Of a stretch of 64,000 nt of DNA, positions 55,747-63,038 are shown one piece after another. The translations under genes and the position numbers were made by a program. Position 1 is the stretch's first letter; the number at the start of each line of letters is the position of its first letter. A model generated the notes under the pieces. It worked only from the letters and a program-made list of their open reading frames with translations, made no database searches and had not been told where the DNA came from. Source of the DNA: Clostridioides difficile (GTDB taxonomy: Bacteria; Bacillota; Clostridia; Peptostreptococcales; Peptostreptococcaceae); NCBI GenBank assembly GCA_024919175.1, contig CP103804.1, positions 3,906,001-3,970,000 on the forward strand, given 5' to 3'.

Positions 55747-55776
55747 AGTGAATATTTATCAGAAAAGGTGATGACT

Positions 55777-56427
55777 TTGAATGAGAAAGAAGTACTAATA
55801 AATAGTAAGTTATTTTCTGAAAGATACATTGTAGAAGATAAAATAAAAGCAAAAAGTTATAAAAAGGGTCAATTTATAAGCGATTTTTTCGATAAAGAAT
55901 ATTATGTAGGTGTAGTTAAAACAGGACAAGTATCCATCTATTGTATATCAAGTGATGGAACTGAAGTTAACATGTCTATTCTAAAGGAAGGAGATGTTTT
56001 TGGAATTTCTAATATATTTGATGAAGAATCATTAGATACTGTACTAAAGTGCAAAAGTGATGTTTACGTAGTTTTTTATCCAAAAAAATGCTTTATAGAT
56101 ATGATGAAGTTGGATATTTCTGTTGCTTTGGAGTATTCAAGATATTGTAATAGAAAAATACAATTTTTACTGAGAAAAATAGAGTTTTTAAATATACAAT
56201 CTAGTAAAAAGAAAGTTATTGAATACTTACTAGAAAAAACTAGTAAAAATGATACTATATTATTAGAGTGTTCTAAAGATGAATTAAGCAAAAGGATTAG
56301 TGTAAGTCGAGCATCTTTATATAGAGAATTACAATCATTACAAAATGAAAATTGTTTAGAGCTTGGTAAAAAGTGTATAAAAATATTGAATAAAGAAAAG
56401 TTAACACAAATTCTATATGAAATATAA
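55777..56427 (+). CDS. Crp/Fnr-family transcriptional regulator
   Basis: About 216 residues: a sensory barrel (YVGVVKTGQVSIYCISSDG near residue 45, LKEGDVFGISNIF near 72), a long dimer helix and a C-terminal HTH (LSKRISVSRASLYRELQSLQNENCL). The frame can start at GTG 55768, ATG 55771 or TTG 55777. The extended ribosome binding site AAAAGGTGAT is best spaced for the TTG. It lies between the divergent GTPase-ABC operon and the NitT/TauT-type importer operon and probably controls both. Confidence 0.85.
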   Translation: MNEKEVLINSKLFSERYIVEDKIKAKSYKKGQFISDFFDKEYYVGVVKTGQVSIYCISSDGTEVNMSILKEGDVFGISNIFDEESLDTVLKCKSDVYVVFYPKKCFIDMMKLDISVALEYSRYCNRKIQFLLRKIEFLNIQSSKKKVIEYLLEKTSKNDTILLECSKDELSKRISVSRASLYRELQSLQNENCLELGKKCIKILNKEKLTQILYEI

Positions 56428-56505
56428 GCCTAAATAACAGATTCTATATAATTAAATAACAGACTCTATATAAAATATAAAATTAAATACTAGGAGGAAG
56501 GTTTT

Positions 56506-57513
56506 ATGAAAAAGAAATTATCAATATTATTACTGGCATCATTAATAATAATTTCACTGGTAGGGTGTACATCAAATCCACCAGAAAAACAAACAAAAGA
56601 AGAAGCTAATGTAGTTGCAAAAGTGACAGCACTAAAGGGACCTACAGGAATGGGAATGGTCAAGATGATTGGTGATGAAAATGATAAAAAAGAAAAAGAT
56701 TATGAATTTTCAATAGCAAATTCTGTTGATGAGATTACACCTAAGCTTGTTAACAAAGAGCTAGACATTGCTGCTATTCCAGCAAATCTGTCATCTGTCT
56801 TATATAATAATAGTAATGGTGAAATAGAAACACTGGCTATTAATACTTTGGGAGTTTTATACATAATTGAGAATGGTAATTCTATAAAAAGTGTTGATGA
56901 TTTAAAAGGAAAAACGATTTATTCTAGTGGTAAAGGCTCTACTCCTGAATATGTTTTGAATTACATATTGAAAGAAAATGGAATTGACCCAACTGAAGAT
57001 GTCAACATAGAATACAAATCGGAACATACAGAATGTTTGGCAGCATTATTAAATGACAAAGAAGGAATAGCACTACTTCCCCAACCTTTTGTAACAACAG
57101 CTTTGACTAAGAGTGATAACTTAAGAGTAGCTTTGGATTTGACAAAAGAATGGGATACTTTGAATAAAGATAAAAATAGTGAAAGTGCTTTAGTAACAGG
57201 AGTTGTCGTTGCACGAAAAGAGTTTATTGATAAGTACCCTGAAAAGGTTAAAAGTTTCTTGGAAGAATATAAAAAATCAGTTGATTTTACAAACAATAAT
57301 ATAGAAGAAGCTTCAAAACTTATTGAGGAGAATGAAATAGTTCCAGCACAAATAGCAAAGCAGGCAATCCCAAAATGTAATATAACATTTATAGAAGGTA
57401 ACACAATGAAAGATAAATTAAGTGGATACTTACAAGTACTTTATGATGCTAATCCAAAGTCAATAGGAGGAAAGATGCCAGGTGAAGATTTCTACTACAC
57501 TCAAGAAAATTAG
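56506..57513 (+). CDS. NitT/TauT-type ABC substrate-binding lipoprotein
   Basis: A 335-residue lipoprotein: a positively charged start, a hydrophobic stretch and the lipobox SLVGC at residues 17-21, so it is anchored outside the membrane. The body shows the NMT1/SsuA-like pattern (GPTGMGMVKMIGD near 51, LDIAAIPANLSSVLY near 88, LKGKTIYSSGKGSTPEYVL near 127). Known relatives bind sulfonates, nitrate, thiamine precursors or other small ligands. AGGAGG precedes the ATG. It overlaps the permease gene. Confidence 0.87.
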   Translation: MKKKLSILLLASLIIISLVGCTSNPPEKQTKEEANVVAKVTALKGPTGMGMVKMIGDENDKKEKDYEFSIANSVDEITPKLVNKELDIAAIPANLSSVLYNNSNGEIETLAINTLGVLYIIENGNSIKSVDDLKGKTIYSSGKGSTPEYVLNYILKENGIDPTEDVNIEYKSEHTECLAALLNDKEGIALLPQPFVTTALTKSDNLRVALDLTKEWDTLNKDKNSESALVTGVVVARKEFIDKYPEKVKSFLEEYKKSVDFTNNNIEEASKLIEENEIVPAQIAKQAIPKCNITFIEGNTMKDKLSGYLQVLYDANPKSIGGKMPGEDFYYTQEN

Positions 57514-58249
57514 TAAAGCTCATATACTAGCAATAATCTTTTGGCTTATAGTTTGGCAAATAGGTAGTATGATAATTGGTCAGGAGATACTTTTAGTATC
57601 TCCTTTTTCCTCTTTAAAAAGATTGTTCGAATTATCTATGAAATTTGAGTTTTGGCAATCTATACTCTTTTCTTTTATGAAAATAACAACAGGGTTTATA
57701 TTAGCTTTTATCATTGGAATAATATCTGCCATAATAGCATCTAATAAAAAAAATTTTAGGATACTTATTGAACCCTTAATACTTACAATACAGTCTATAC
57801 CAGTAGCTTCTTTCATCATATTGTCTCTAATATGGATATCTTCAAAGAACTTGTCTATTTTTATATCCTTCTTGATGGTATTGCCAGTGGTATATAGGAA
57901 TATCCTAGATGGAATAAATAGTATATCTAGAGAGTTAAATGATATGGCAAAAGTATTTAAAGTCAGCAGGATAAAAAAAATAAGGTACATATATTTGTCT
58001 GAGGTAGCACCATATCTAAGAGCAGCATGTAGTGTTTCTTTAGGTCTATGTTGGAAATCTGGAATAGCCGCAGAAATAATAGGAATGCCTGCTAATTCTA
58101 TAGGTGAAAACTTATACAAAGCTAAGGTATACTTAAATACACCAGATTTATTTGCATGGACTATAGTTATCATTATAATAAGTATTTGCTTTCAAAAGGG
58201 CTTTTTATCATTGATAGACTATTTATTAAAAAGATTGGAGATAAACTAA
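57482..58249 (+). CDS. ABC transporter permease (NitT/TauT type)
   Basis: A 255-residue membrane protein with about six segments. The EAA loop is seen as MAKVFKVSRIKKIRYIYLSE near residue 156, the typical contact point with the ATPase. It starts with GTG, 32 bases inside the lipoprotein gene, with AGGAGG 11 bases upstream. It abuts the ATPase gene, whose ATG follows the TAA stop directly. It is the membrane part of the importer. Confidence 0.87.
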   Translation: MKISTTLKKISKAHILAIIFWLIVWQIGSMIIGQEILLVSPFSSLKRLFELSMKFEFWQSILFSFMKITTGFILAFIIGIISAIIASNKKNFRILIEPLILTIQSIPVASFIILSLIWISSKNLSIFISFLMVLPVVYRNILDGINSISRELNDMAKVFKVSRIKKIRYIYLSEVAPYLRAACSVSLGLCWKSGIAAEIIGMPANSIGENLYKAKVYLNTPDLFAWTIVIIIISICFQKGFLSLIDYLLKRLEIN

Positions 58250-58846
58250 ATGGATATAGTAATTGAGAATCTAAGTAAAAAATATAATGATAAAGTTGTT
58301 TTAGATAATTTTAGTAATGTATTTAAAGATAATGCTATCTCATTTATAACAGGAACATCTGGTATTGGTAAGACAACATTAATAAGAATATTAATGGGCT
58401 TGGAGAAAGCAGATAGTGGGAAAATTGTAGGTATTAGTAATAAAAAGATTAGTGCGGTATTCCAAGATGATAGTTTGTGTGAAAATCTAAGTGTGTTATT
58501 GAATATAAAGTTGGTCTGTGAAAACCTGTGTAATTCAGAAATTGAAGATGCTTTAGAACTACTGGATTTAAAAGGTTGTATGAATAAAAGAGTTAGAGAA
58601 TTAAGTGGAGGTATGAAAAGAAGGGTGGCAATATTAAGAGCTTTATTGTATGATTTTGACTTGCTTATAATGGATGAACCCTTTAAGGGTCTGGATACTG
58701 AAACTAAGTATAAGGTTATGGGTTTTGTAATAAGAAGGATGGAAAATAAGAGTGCTATAATAATTACTCATGATATGGATGATATAAAATACTTTAGAAA
58801 TCATGAAAAGTTAATAATTGATTTTAAAATGCCTTCGATATATTGA
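58250..58846 (+). CDS. ABC transporter ATPase (NitT/TauT type)
   Basis: A 198-residue, rather short ATPase: Walker A TGTSGIGKTTLI near residue 34, Q-loop AVFQDD near 70, signature RELSGGMKRRVAILRAL near 116, Walker B LLIMDEPFKGLD near 139 and switch His in IITHDMDD near 171. It energises uptake by the preceding permease and lipoprotein. Its last codons lie inside the first copy of a degenerate tandem repeat, so the C-terminus may have been altered by repeat formation. Confidence 0.88.
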   Translation: MDIVIENLSKKYNDKVVLDNFSNVFKDNAISFITGTSGIGKTTLIRILMGLEKADSGKIVGISNKKISAVFQDDSLCENLSVLLNIKLVCENLCNSEIEDALELLDLKGCMNKRVRELSGGMKRRVAILRALLYDFDLLIMDEPFKGLDTETKYKVMGFVIRRMENKSAIIITHDMDDIKYFRNHEKLIIDFKMPSIY

Positions 58847-58935
58847 TTTCATATTGGTTTAAAAATACCTTTGATATATTGATTTCATATTGAATTTAGA
58901 ATGTCCTCAATAGATTGATTTTAAAATGACCTAAA
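58824..58935 (+). repeat. Degenerate ~38-bp repeat of the ATPase gene's 3' end
   Basis: The end of the ATPase gene (GATATATTGATTTCATATTG) recurs almost unchanged about 38 bases later and a third, more diverged time (AATAGATTGATTTTAAAATG). The first copy contains the stop codon. The array is thus seeded by coding sequence. Confidence 0.7.
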
Positions 58936-59040
58936 GTTTTTATATAGATATTATTTTAAAACTTACTAATTCTATATACCAAAAAGGCTGTAGGTAAATT
59001 TGTTTTTACACAACAAAGTACCTGAGATTAAAACAAGTAC

Positions 59041-59190
59041 TTTACATATTTTTTCTAATTTGTGATATAATAAAAGCAAGAAGAACTACAATCTATTTGC
59101 AGTAGAGTGGAGTTCGTAAATTAGTGTTTCTTTTTGAACTTAATCTTTAGTTCAAAACTAAAGTCACTCCTGCCAGAGTGGCTTTTTACT
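59041..59190 (+). ncRNA. Antisense antitoxin RNA of a type I system
   Basis: A plus-strand promoter is visible (TTTACA at 59041-59046, TATAAT at 59066-59071, spacing 19). About 115 bases downstream is a terminator, AGTCACTC (59162-59169) with GAGTGGCT (59176-59183) followed by five T. The transcript would overlap the 3' half of the toxin gene in antisense. This matches the layout of the RCd-type antitoxin RNAs known from C. difficile. The 5' part resembles the toxin mRNA leader, forming an inverted repeat. Confidence 0.75.
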
Positions 59191-59270
59191 TTTTTAAACA
59201 ATTTATCAGTTAAGTAAACTATTAAACTGGCAACTAAACTTGCTAGTACACCTTGTAAAAAATTATCCAC
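59121..59270 (-). CDS. Type I toxin, small membrane peptide
   Basis: A 49-residue peptide starting at GTG 59268-59270, preceded by GGGAGGTG. It has a hydrophobic N-terminal helix (LQGVLASLVASLIVYLTDKL) and a very basic tail (LFKKVKSHSGRSD, ending KIKFKKKH). This is the toxin family of C. difficile type I toxin-antitoxin loci often associated with prophages and CRISPR arrays. On the mRNA, CCTCCC (59297-59302) pairs with GGGAGG (59280-59285), hiding the ribosome binding site in a hairpin. No CRISPR array is near here. Confidence 0.88.
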   Translation of the reverse strand: MDNFLQGVLASLVASLIVYLTDKLFKKVKSHSGRSDFSFELKIKFKKKH

Positions 59271-59626
59271 ACATACTCACCTCCCTTCTATACGTTGGGA
59301 GGATAATCTTTTGTATGAACTCCACTCTATAAATTGTAGATTACATCTTCTTGCTAAAACTATTATAACATATAATCCCTACATATTTTACCTATTATAT
59401 AGTTATGTTCCTATCTCCTTCTCCCTCTTTTTCTTTCTCTTTCAGCCTCTTTCATTACTTTATATTCTATCTTATTACTGAATGATTATCGTTATCTAAA
59501 TTTATCATATCCACTCTTTTTAATTTTTCTACTTAATTAAAACTCTTACACATAAAAAAGAAGCATAAACAAGTTTATTTTATACAAACTCTATCTATAC
59601 TCCTTACAAATTCACATAAATTCTCT
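59271..59626. other. Toxin promoter/leader and gap before iron-sulfur gene
   Basis: The toxin promoter lies on the minus strand near TATAAT (59362-59367). The leader segment 59314-59356 resembles the plus-strand antitoxin start 59075-59117 (shared AGCAAGAAGA and AGAGTGGAGTTC), making a long-range inverted repeat. From 59400 to 59626 only AT-rich sequence is seen, with a weak Fur-box-like GAATGATTATCGTTATC (about 59481). Confidence 0.6.
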
Positions 59627-60208
59627 CTACACAGACTTACTCTTCGCCTTACATATCATCTGAGTCATAGTACCCATAGGACAATAAACACACCATGAAC
59701 GAGGCTTAAATAATATCATCGTAATCAATCCAAGAACAGTTGATGTAAGCATAACACTATAAAAACCAAACGCAAACTGTACTACCCAAGGCGAAACTAA
59801 AGTCCCATGATATGCCCATTGCCAAGGCATTTTTATAGTCCAAAGCAAAGTCACTACCTCTTTAAAATTTCTACTACCCTCAAACACTAAATAAGTTGAA
59901 AAAAGCATGTTAGCAAACATCACCATAAAAAATGTCAAAAACCCATATCTAAACCATTTACTTCTAATAAACTTTGGAATATCTTTATTTCTTGACAGAT
60001 TTAATTTATTTCCAAGTAAATTAAACAATTGTCCTCTTCCACAATACTTATTGCAGTACGCTTTATTTCCTTTAATAATCGAAATAAGCAATGGTACAAA
60101 AAAACAAATTAACCCAAGCCAAGCGAAAATAATATTTACAAATCCCAATATCAAATATATAGAAGAAAAAATCCATAAATAGTCATACCAATGTTTTTTA
60201 TTATTCAA
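59627..60208 (-). CDS. Membrane-bound 4Fe-4S protein (NapH/YccM-like)
   Basis: A 193-residue protein with about four membrane segments and two cysteine groups on the same side: YCNKYCGRGQLF near residue 52 and SWCVYCPMGTMTQMIC near 172, the Fer4_5 pattern. Such proteins pass electrons across or along the membrane. It overlaps the ferredoxin gene by eight bases, so both probably form one electron-transfer unit. Its partner enzyme is not in the window. Confidence 0.8.
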   Translation of the reverse strand: MNNKKHWYDYLWIFSSIYLILGFVNIIFAWLGLICFFVPLLISIIKGNKAYCNKYCGRGQLFNLLGNKLNLSRNKDIPKFIRSKWFRYGFLTFFMVMFANMLFSTYLVFEGSRNFKEVVTLLWTIKMPWQWAYHGTLVSPWVVQFAFGFYSVMLTSTVLGLITMILFKPRSWCVYCPMGTMTQMICKAKSKSV

Positions 60209-60431
60209 GGCACTTACCTTCTTCCTCTTTTAATATTGTTATAATTTCAATCACAGATGCTGGACATACCTTCTCACAAATACCACATCCAACACATAGG
60301 TCCCTATCAATTTTTGCACTAATACCATGTGGTACTGAGATAGCGCCCCTTGGACAGACTTTTATACAGCTACCACAAGCTACACACTCATCTTCTAAAA
60401 TATTTGCATACTTCTTTTTTTTGCCAGACAT
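60201..60431 (-). CDS. Two-cluster (2x4Fe-4S) ferredoxin
   Basis: About 76 residues from the ATG at 60431 with two full cluster motifs, CVACGSCIKVCPRG and CVGCGICEKVCPAS. The frame is open to a TTG at 60446, but neither start has a good ribosome binding site. That is probably because an IS607-type element ends immediately upstream (about 60447) and has replaced the native 5' flank. Expression may therefore depend on the element. Confidence 0.82.
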   Translation of the reverse strand: MSGKKKKYANILEDECVACGSCIKVCPRGAISVPHGISAKIDRDLCVGCGICEKVCPASVIEIITILKEEEGKCLE

Positions 60432-60446
60432 AATAACCGTTGCCAA

Positions 60447-60609
60447 AACCTTATAAAACTTTATAAAGTATGTTTAATTATTGTTTCAACGTATCTGATT
60501 TTGCAAGTCAGACTACAACAAGCTACTTTCATTTGATATGATACTCCATAATCGTAAATTCGGATACAACGCATCCTACATATTAGCATTATCTTCTTGG
60601 TGATTTATG
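60447..60609 (-). ncRNA. Possible right-end guide (omega) RNA region of the IS607 element
   Basis: TnpB proteins use a guide RNA encoded at the 3' end of tnpB and the right end of the element. This 160-base stretch is in the right place and contains AGCATTATCTTCTTGGTGA-TTTATGCT, a small hairpin. No covariance model could be run, so this is a positional call only. Confidence 0.35.
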
Positions 60610-61746
60610 CTAATTTAAGCAACCATGTTGGCGATTACTTTTATAATTTGAAAGATTAATTGAAGCATTTAAATCTCTATCAATAGATAATCCACATTTG
60701 CAATTATAATATCTATCTTTAAGTTTTAAATCTTTCTTAACCTCACCACATTGACTACAAGTTTTTGATGATGGATAAAATCTATCTGCTATAACTAACT
60801 CTATTCCTCTAAGCTTACACTTTTATTCAAGTTGTCGTCTAAATTCATAGAAGCCTTGTTTTGCAATAGCTTTTGATAAATGCTTATTTTTCATCAAATT
60901 AGAAACTGATAAATCTTCTATTACAACTCTGTATGGTTTGGCTTTCACTATACTCGTTGTAGTTTGATGAAGATAGTTATTTCTAATATTTGCAAGTCTT
61001 CTGTGCATTAGTTGTATCTGCTTTTCAAGTTTTATAATGTTATTAGTTTTGACATACTCCTTTCCTTTTTTATTATTTTCATACTTACAAGAAACTTGAC
61101 GTTGCAATCTACGAAGTTTCTTATCTAATTTTCTAACTACATAGGTTTTATTTATGTTCTTGTAGACTATACCATCAGAACAAATTGCTAAGTCTTTTAG
61201 CCCTAAGTCTATTCCTAATGATACATCTGTTAACTCTTCTTTAATTTCTTCTTGCTCTATACCTATTGAAATATACCAATACTTGTTATCATAACTTATT
61301 CTTGGATTACTATATTTAACTTCAGTAGGTAATTGTTCATTAGCTCTTATCCAACCAACTTTTTCAATATTAACTAACTTTCCTTCCTTCACTTTTAACT
61401 TACAGTTATCATTGTAGAAGGACTTCTTACTTTTCCTTCTACTCTTAAATTTTGGTTTATCTGATAGGCCTTTGAAAAATCTCCTGTAACTATCACAAGC
61501 ATCTTTAACTGATTGTTTCGCTACATTATTAGATACTTCTTTAAGCCAACTTAATTCAGATTTCTTTAATTTAGTTATTTCTTTTCTTAGTTCGTTATCT
61601 AAAATAAACTTACCACCATTTTTATAATTTTCTTCTTGTTTTGCAAGTGTCCAATTATATATAAATCTAGCAGTACCTACTGATTGCCACAACTTTTGCT
61701 CTTGAAGTTGACTTGGATACAATCTAACTTTTTTCGCTAGTATCAT
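60610..61746 (-). pseudogene. tnpB: tnpB, RNA-guided nuclease, with in-frame stop
   Basis: The frame encodes 307 residues to a TAA at 60823-60825 and then continues in the same frame for another 70 codons to TAG at 60610. The first part has the OrfB HTH start, the RuvC Asp (GIDLGLKDLAIC) and Glu (VIEDLSVSNLM). The part after the stop has the zinc ribbon (KTCSQCGEVKKD, YNCKCG) and the last RuvC Asp (LSIDRDLNAS). One base change thus removes an essential catalytic residue. Unless the stop is read through, the nuclease is dead. Confidence 0.88.
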
Positions 61747-62350
61747 CTTCTATCAACTCCTTTATCATCTTCTTGGCTTTATTACCTATCTTGCCTTGAA
61801 GCCTACAACTAAAAACTGTGATTATCTGTATCATATCTTCAACTAACTCTTGTTGCTCTGCTTTTTCAGTATTGTCAATAATTTCAATAGTAGTTCCGAA
61901 CTTAGTACATAAGTTTTCGATAAGCTCATATCCAATCCTAATTAATCTATCTTTATAAAGGACTACTATTTTATCTACCTCTGAATTAGTTATCATATCT
62001 ATTAGTTGATTTAACCCTTTTTTATTGTAGTTAATTCCACTTCCTATATCTGTTATGATTTCAAATTGATAACCTTTCGCAAACATATATGTTTTTACAT
62101 TATCAACTTGCCTTTGTAAGTCATCTTTTTGCTTATTAGAACTAACTCTACAATATCCAATAGTTTTTTTATTGGATTTATTATCTTGCTTTAATCCTAA
62201 AAAATGATTAAGTTGTTCTTGAGAATAATATCTATATCCACTTTCTGTGATATGGTGTGGCTTTAATATTCCTTCATTATCCCAATTTCTTAGTGTTTGG
62301 GTTGTTTTACCTATTAATTTTGCAAATTTGCCTATTGAATAATATTTCAC
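61724..62350 (-). CDS. tnpA: IS607-family serine recombinase TnpA
   Basis: About 208 residues: an N-terminal MerR-type HTH (YYSIGKFAKLIGKTTQTLRN) followed by a serine resolvase domain with the catalytic Ser in YCRVSSNKQKDDLQRQ near residue 70 and the motif VLYKDRLIRIGYE near 130. The frame is open from GTG 62359, but AAGGGG is best placed for GTG 62350. Its 3' end overlaps tnpB by 23 bases. The enzyme catalyses movement of the element through a circular intermediate. Confidence 0.88.
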   Translation of the reverse strand: MKYYSIGKFAKLIGKTTQTLRNWDNEGILKPHHITESGYRYYSQEQLNHFLGLKQDNKSNKKTIGYCRVSSNKQKDDLQRQVDNVKTYMFAKGYQFEIITDIGSGINYNKKGLNQLIDMITNSEVDKIVVLYKDRLIRIGYELIENLCTKFGTTIEIIDNTEKAEQQELVEDMIQIITVFSCRLQGKIGNKAKKMIKELIEDDTSEKS

Positions 62351-62359
62351 TCGTATCAC

Positions 62360-62687
62360 CCCTTAACAACAGCATAACATAAGTTTACAAAATAACGGCA
62401 AACTTTTATAAAGTTTTATAAAGTTTGTTTAACAGTTACAACTCTCCCTGTATTATTAATCTATAAGAATTATATCAATATATTTGCTTTTTATCTGTGA
62501 CTTAATCACATAAGATATCGAGATTAGAAATTATACTCTAATTGTAAAAGGGTTTTAAGTAAATAAGCAACATTGAGTTGTTAAAATAATCATAACCTTA
62601 TACACAGTCTTACTCTATTATTCACAGTTTAAACTTATTTATGGTAGTAACTTTATACACATTACACCTACCTTATCCACAATATAT
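62360..62687. other. Left IS end and DnaA-box cluster
   Basis: Next to tnpA the left end of the IS is seen (about 62395-62436). Then follow four DnaA-box-like 9-mers on the plus strand: TTATACACA (62598), TTATTCACA (62618), TTATACACA (62653) and a perfect TTATCCACA (62673). They form two pairs, each with a 20-base spacing. The arrangement suggests a replication origin of a phage or plasmid-like element. Confidence 0.65.
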
Positions 62688-62963
62688 CTATTTTTTTCTA
62701 ACAATGTACCTGACATTAATGACACTCATGTCAAACATTCTCGCTAATTCCATATAATTTTTTCCATTAAACAATTTAATCATAAGCTCATTTCTAGCCT
62801 CTTTTAAAGCACCTTCCACTGTCTTAATATAAAAATATGTTCCCCCACTTTGTTGACACAATTTAAGATACTCCAATAAATTATACTTATGTAACTCCTT
62901 TGGAATACTCACTTCTATATTGTGTTCTTCAAACAATTCTATGACTTTTTCTAATTCTAACAT
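62688..62963 (-). CDS. Small Mor-like/HTH protein of a phage-type element
   Basis: A 91-residue protein with a C-terminal helix-turn-helix (NYMELARMFDMSVINVRYIVRKK) like the end of the Mor transcription-activator family, preceded by a helical N-terminus (MLELEKVIELFEEHNIEVSI). GAGGTG precedes the ATG. It follows the helicase gene on the same strand, 75 bases downstream, and belongs to the same replication module. The role is probably regulatory. Confidence 0.65.
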   Translation of the reverse strand: MLELEKVIELFEEHNIEVSIPKELHKYNLLEYLKLCQQSGGTYFYIKTVEGALKEARNELMIKLFNGKNYMELARMFDMSVINVRYIVRKK

Positions 62964-63038
62964 CTTTTCACCTCATATTTTATATTATTTTTCGACTTTT
63001 TCGACTTTCAATAAACTTGTTATGACTATCTTATTACT

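Larger units (their letters stand above)
60447..62436 (-). mobile_element. IS607-family insertion sequence (tnpA plus broken tnpB)
   Basis: The element contains a serine-recombinase tnpA and a tnpB pseudogene. Related sequences mark the two ends in the same orientation: CTTTATAAAGTATGTTTAA near 60459-60477 and TTTTATAAAGTTTGTTTAA near 62413-62431. IS607 elements lack terminal inverted repeats, so the exact ends are uncertain by some tens of bases. There is no room for the group I intron that C. difficile IStrons carry on the tnpA side. It separates the ferredoxin gene from the phage-like replication module. Confidence 0.75.

Noticed and set aside
57580..58173. 197-codon minus-strand frame inside the ABC permease gene
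   Set aside because: It is antisense to a clearly conserved permease and has no family resemblance or start signals.
59475..59500. Fur box GAATGATTATCGTTATC
   Set aside because: It is downstream of the iron-sulfur gene, not in a promoter, and the match is weak; mentioned only in the intergenic entry.
62360..62687. Group I intron part of an IStron
   Set aside because: The space between tnpA and the next gene is only about 330 bases, most of it taken by DnaA boxes, and no intron core motif was recognised.
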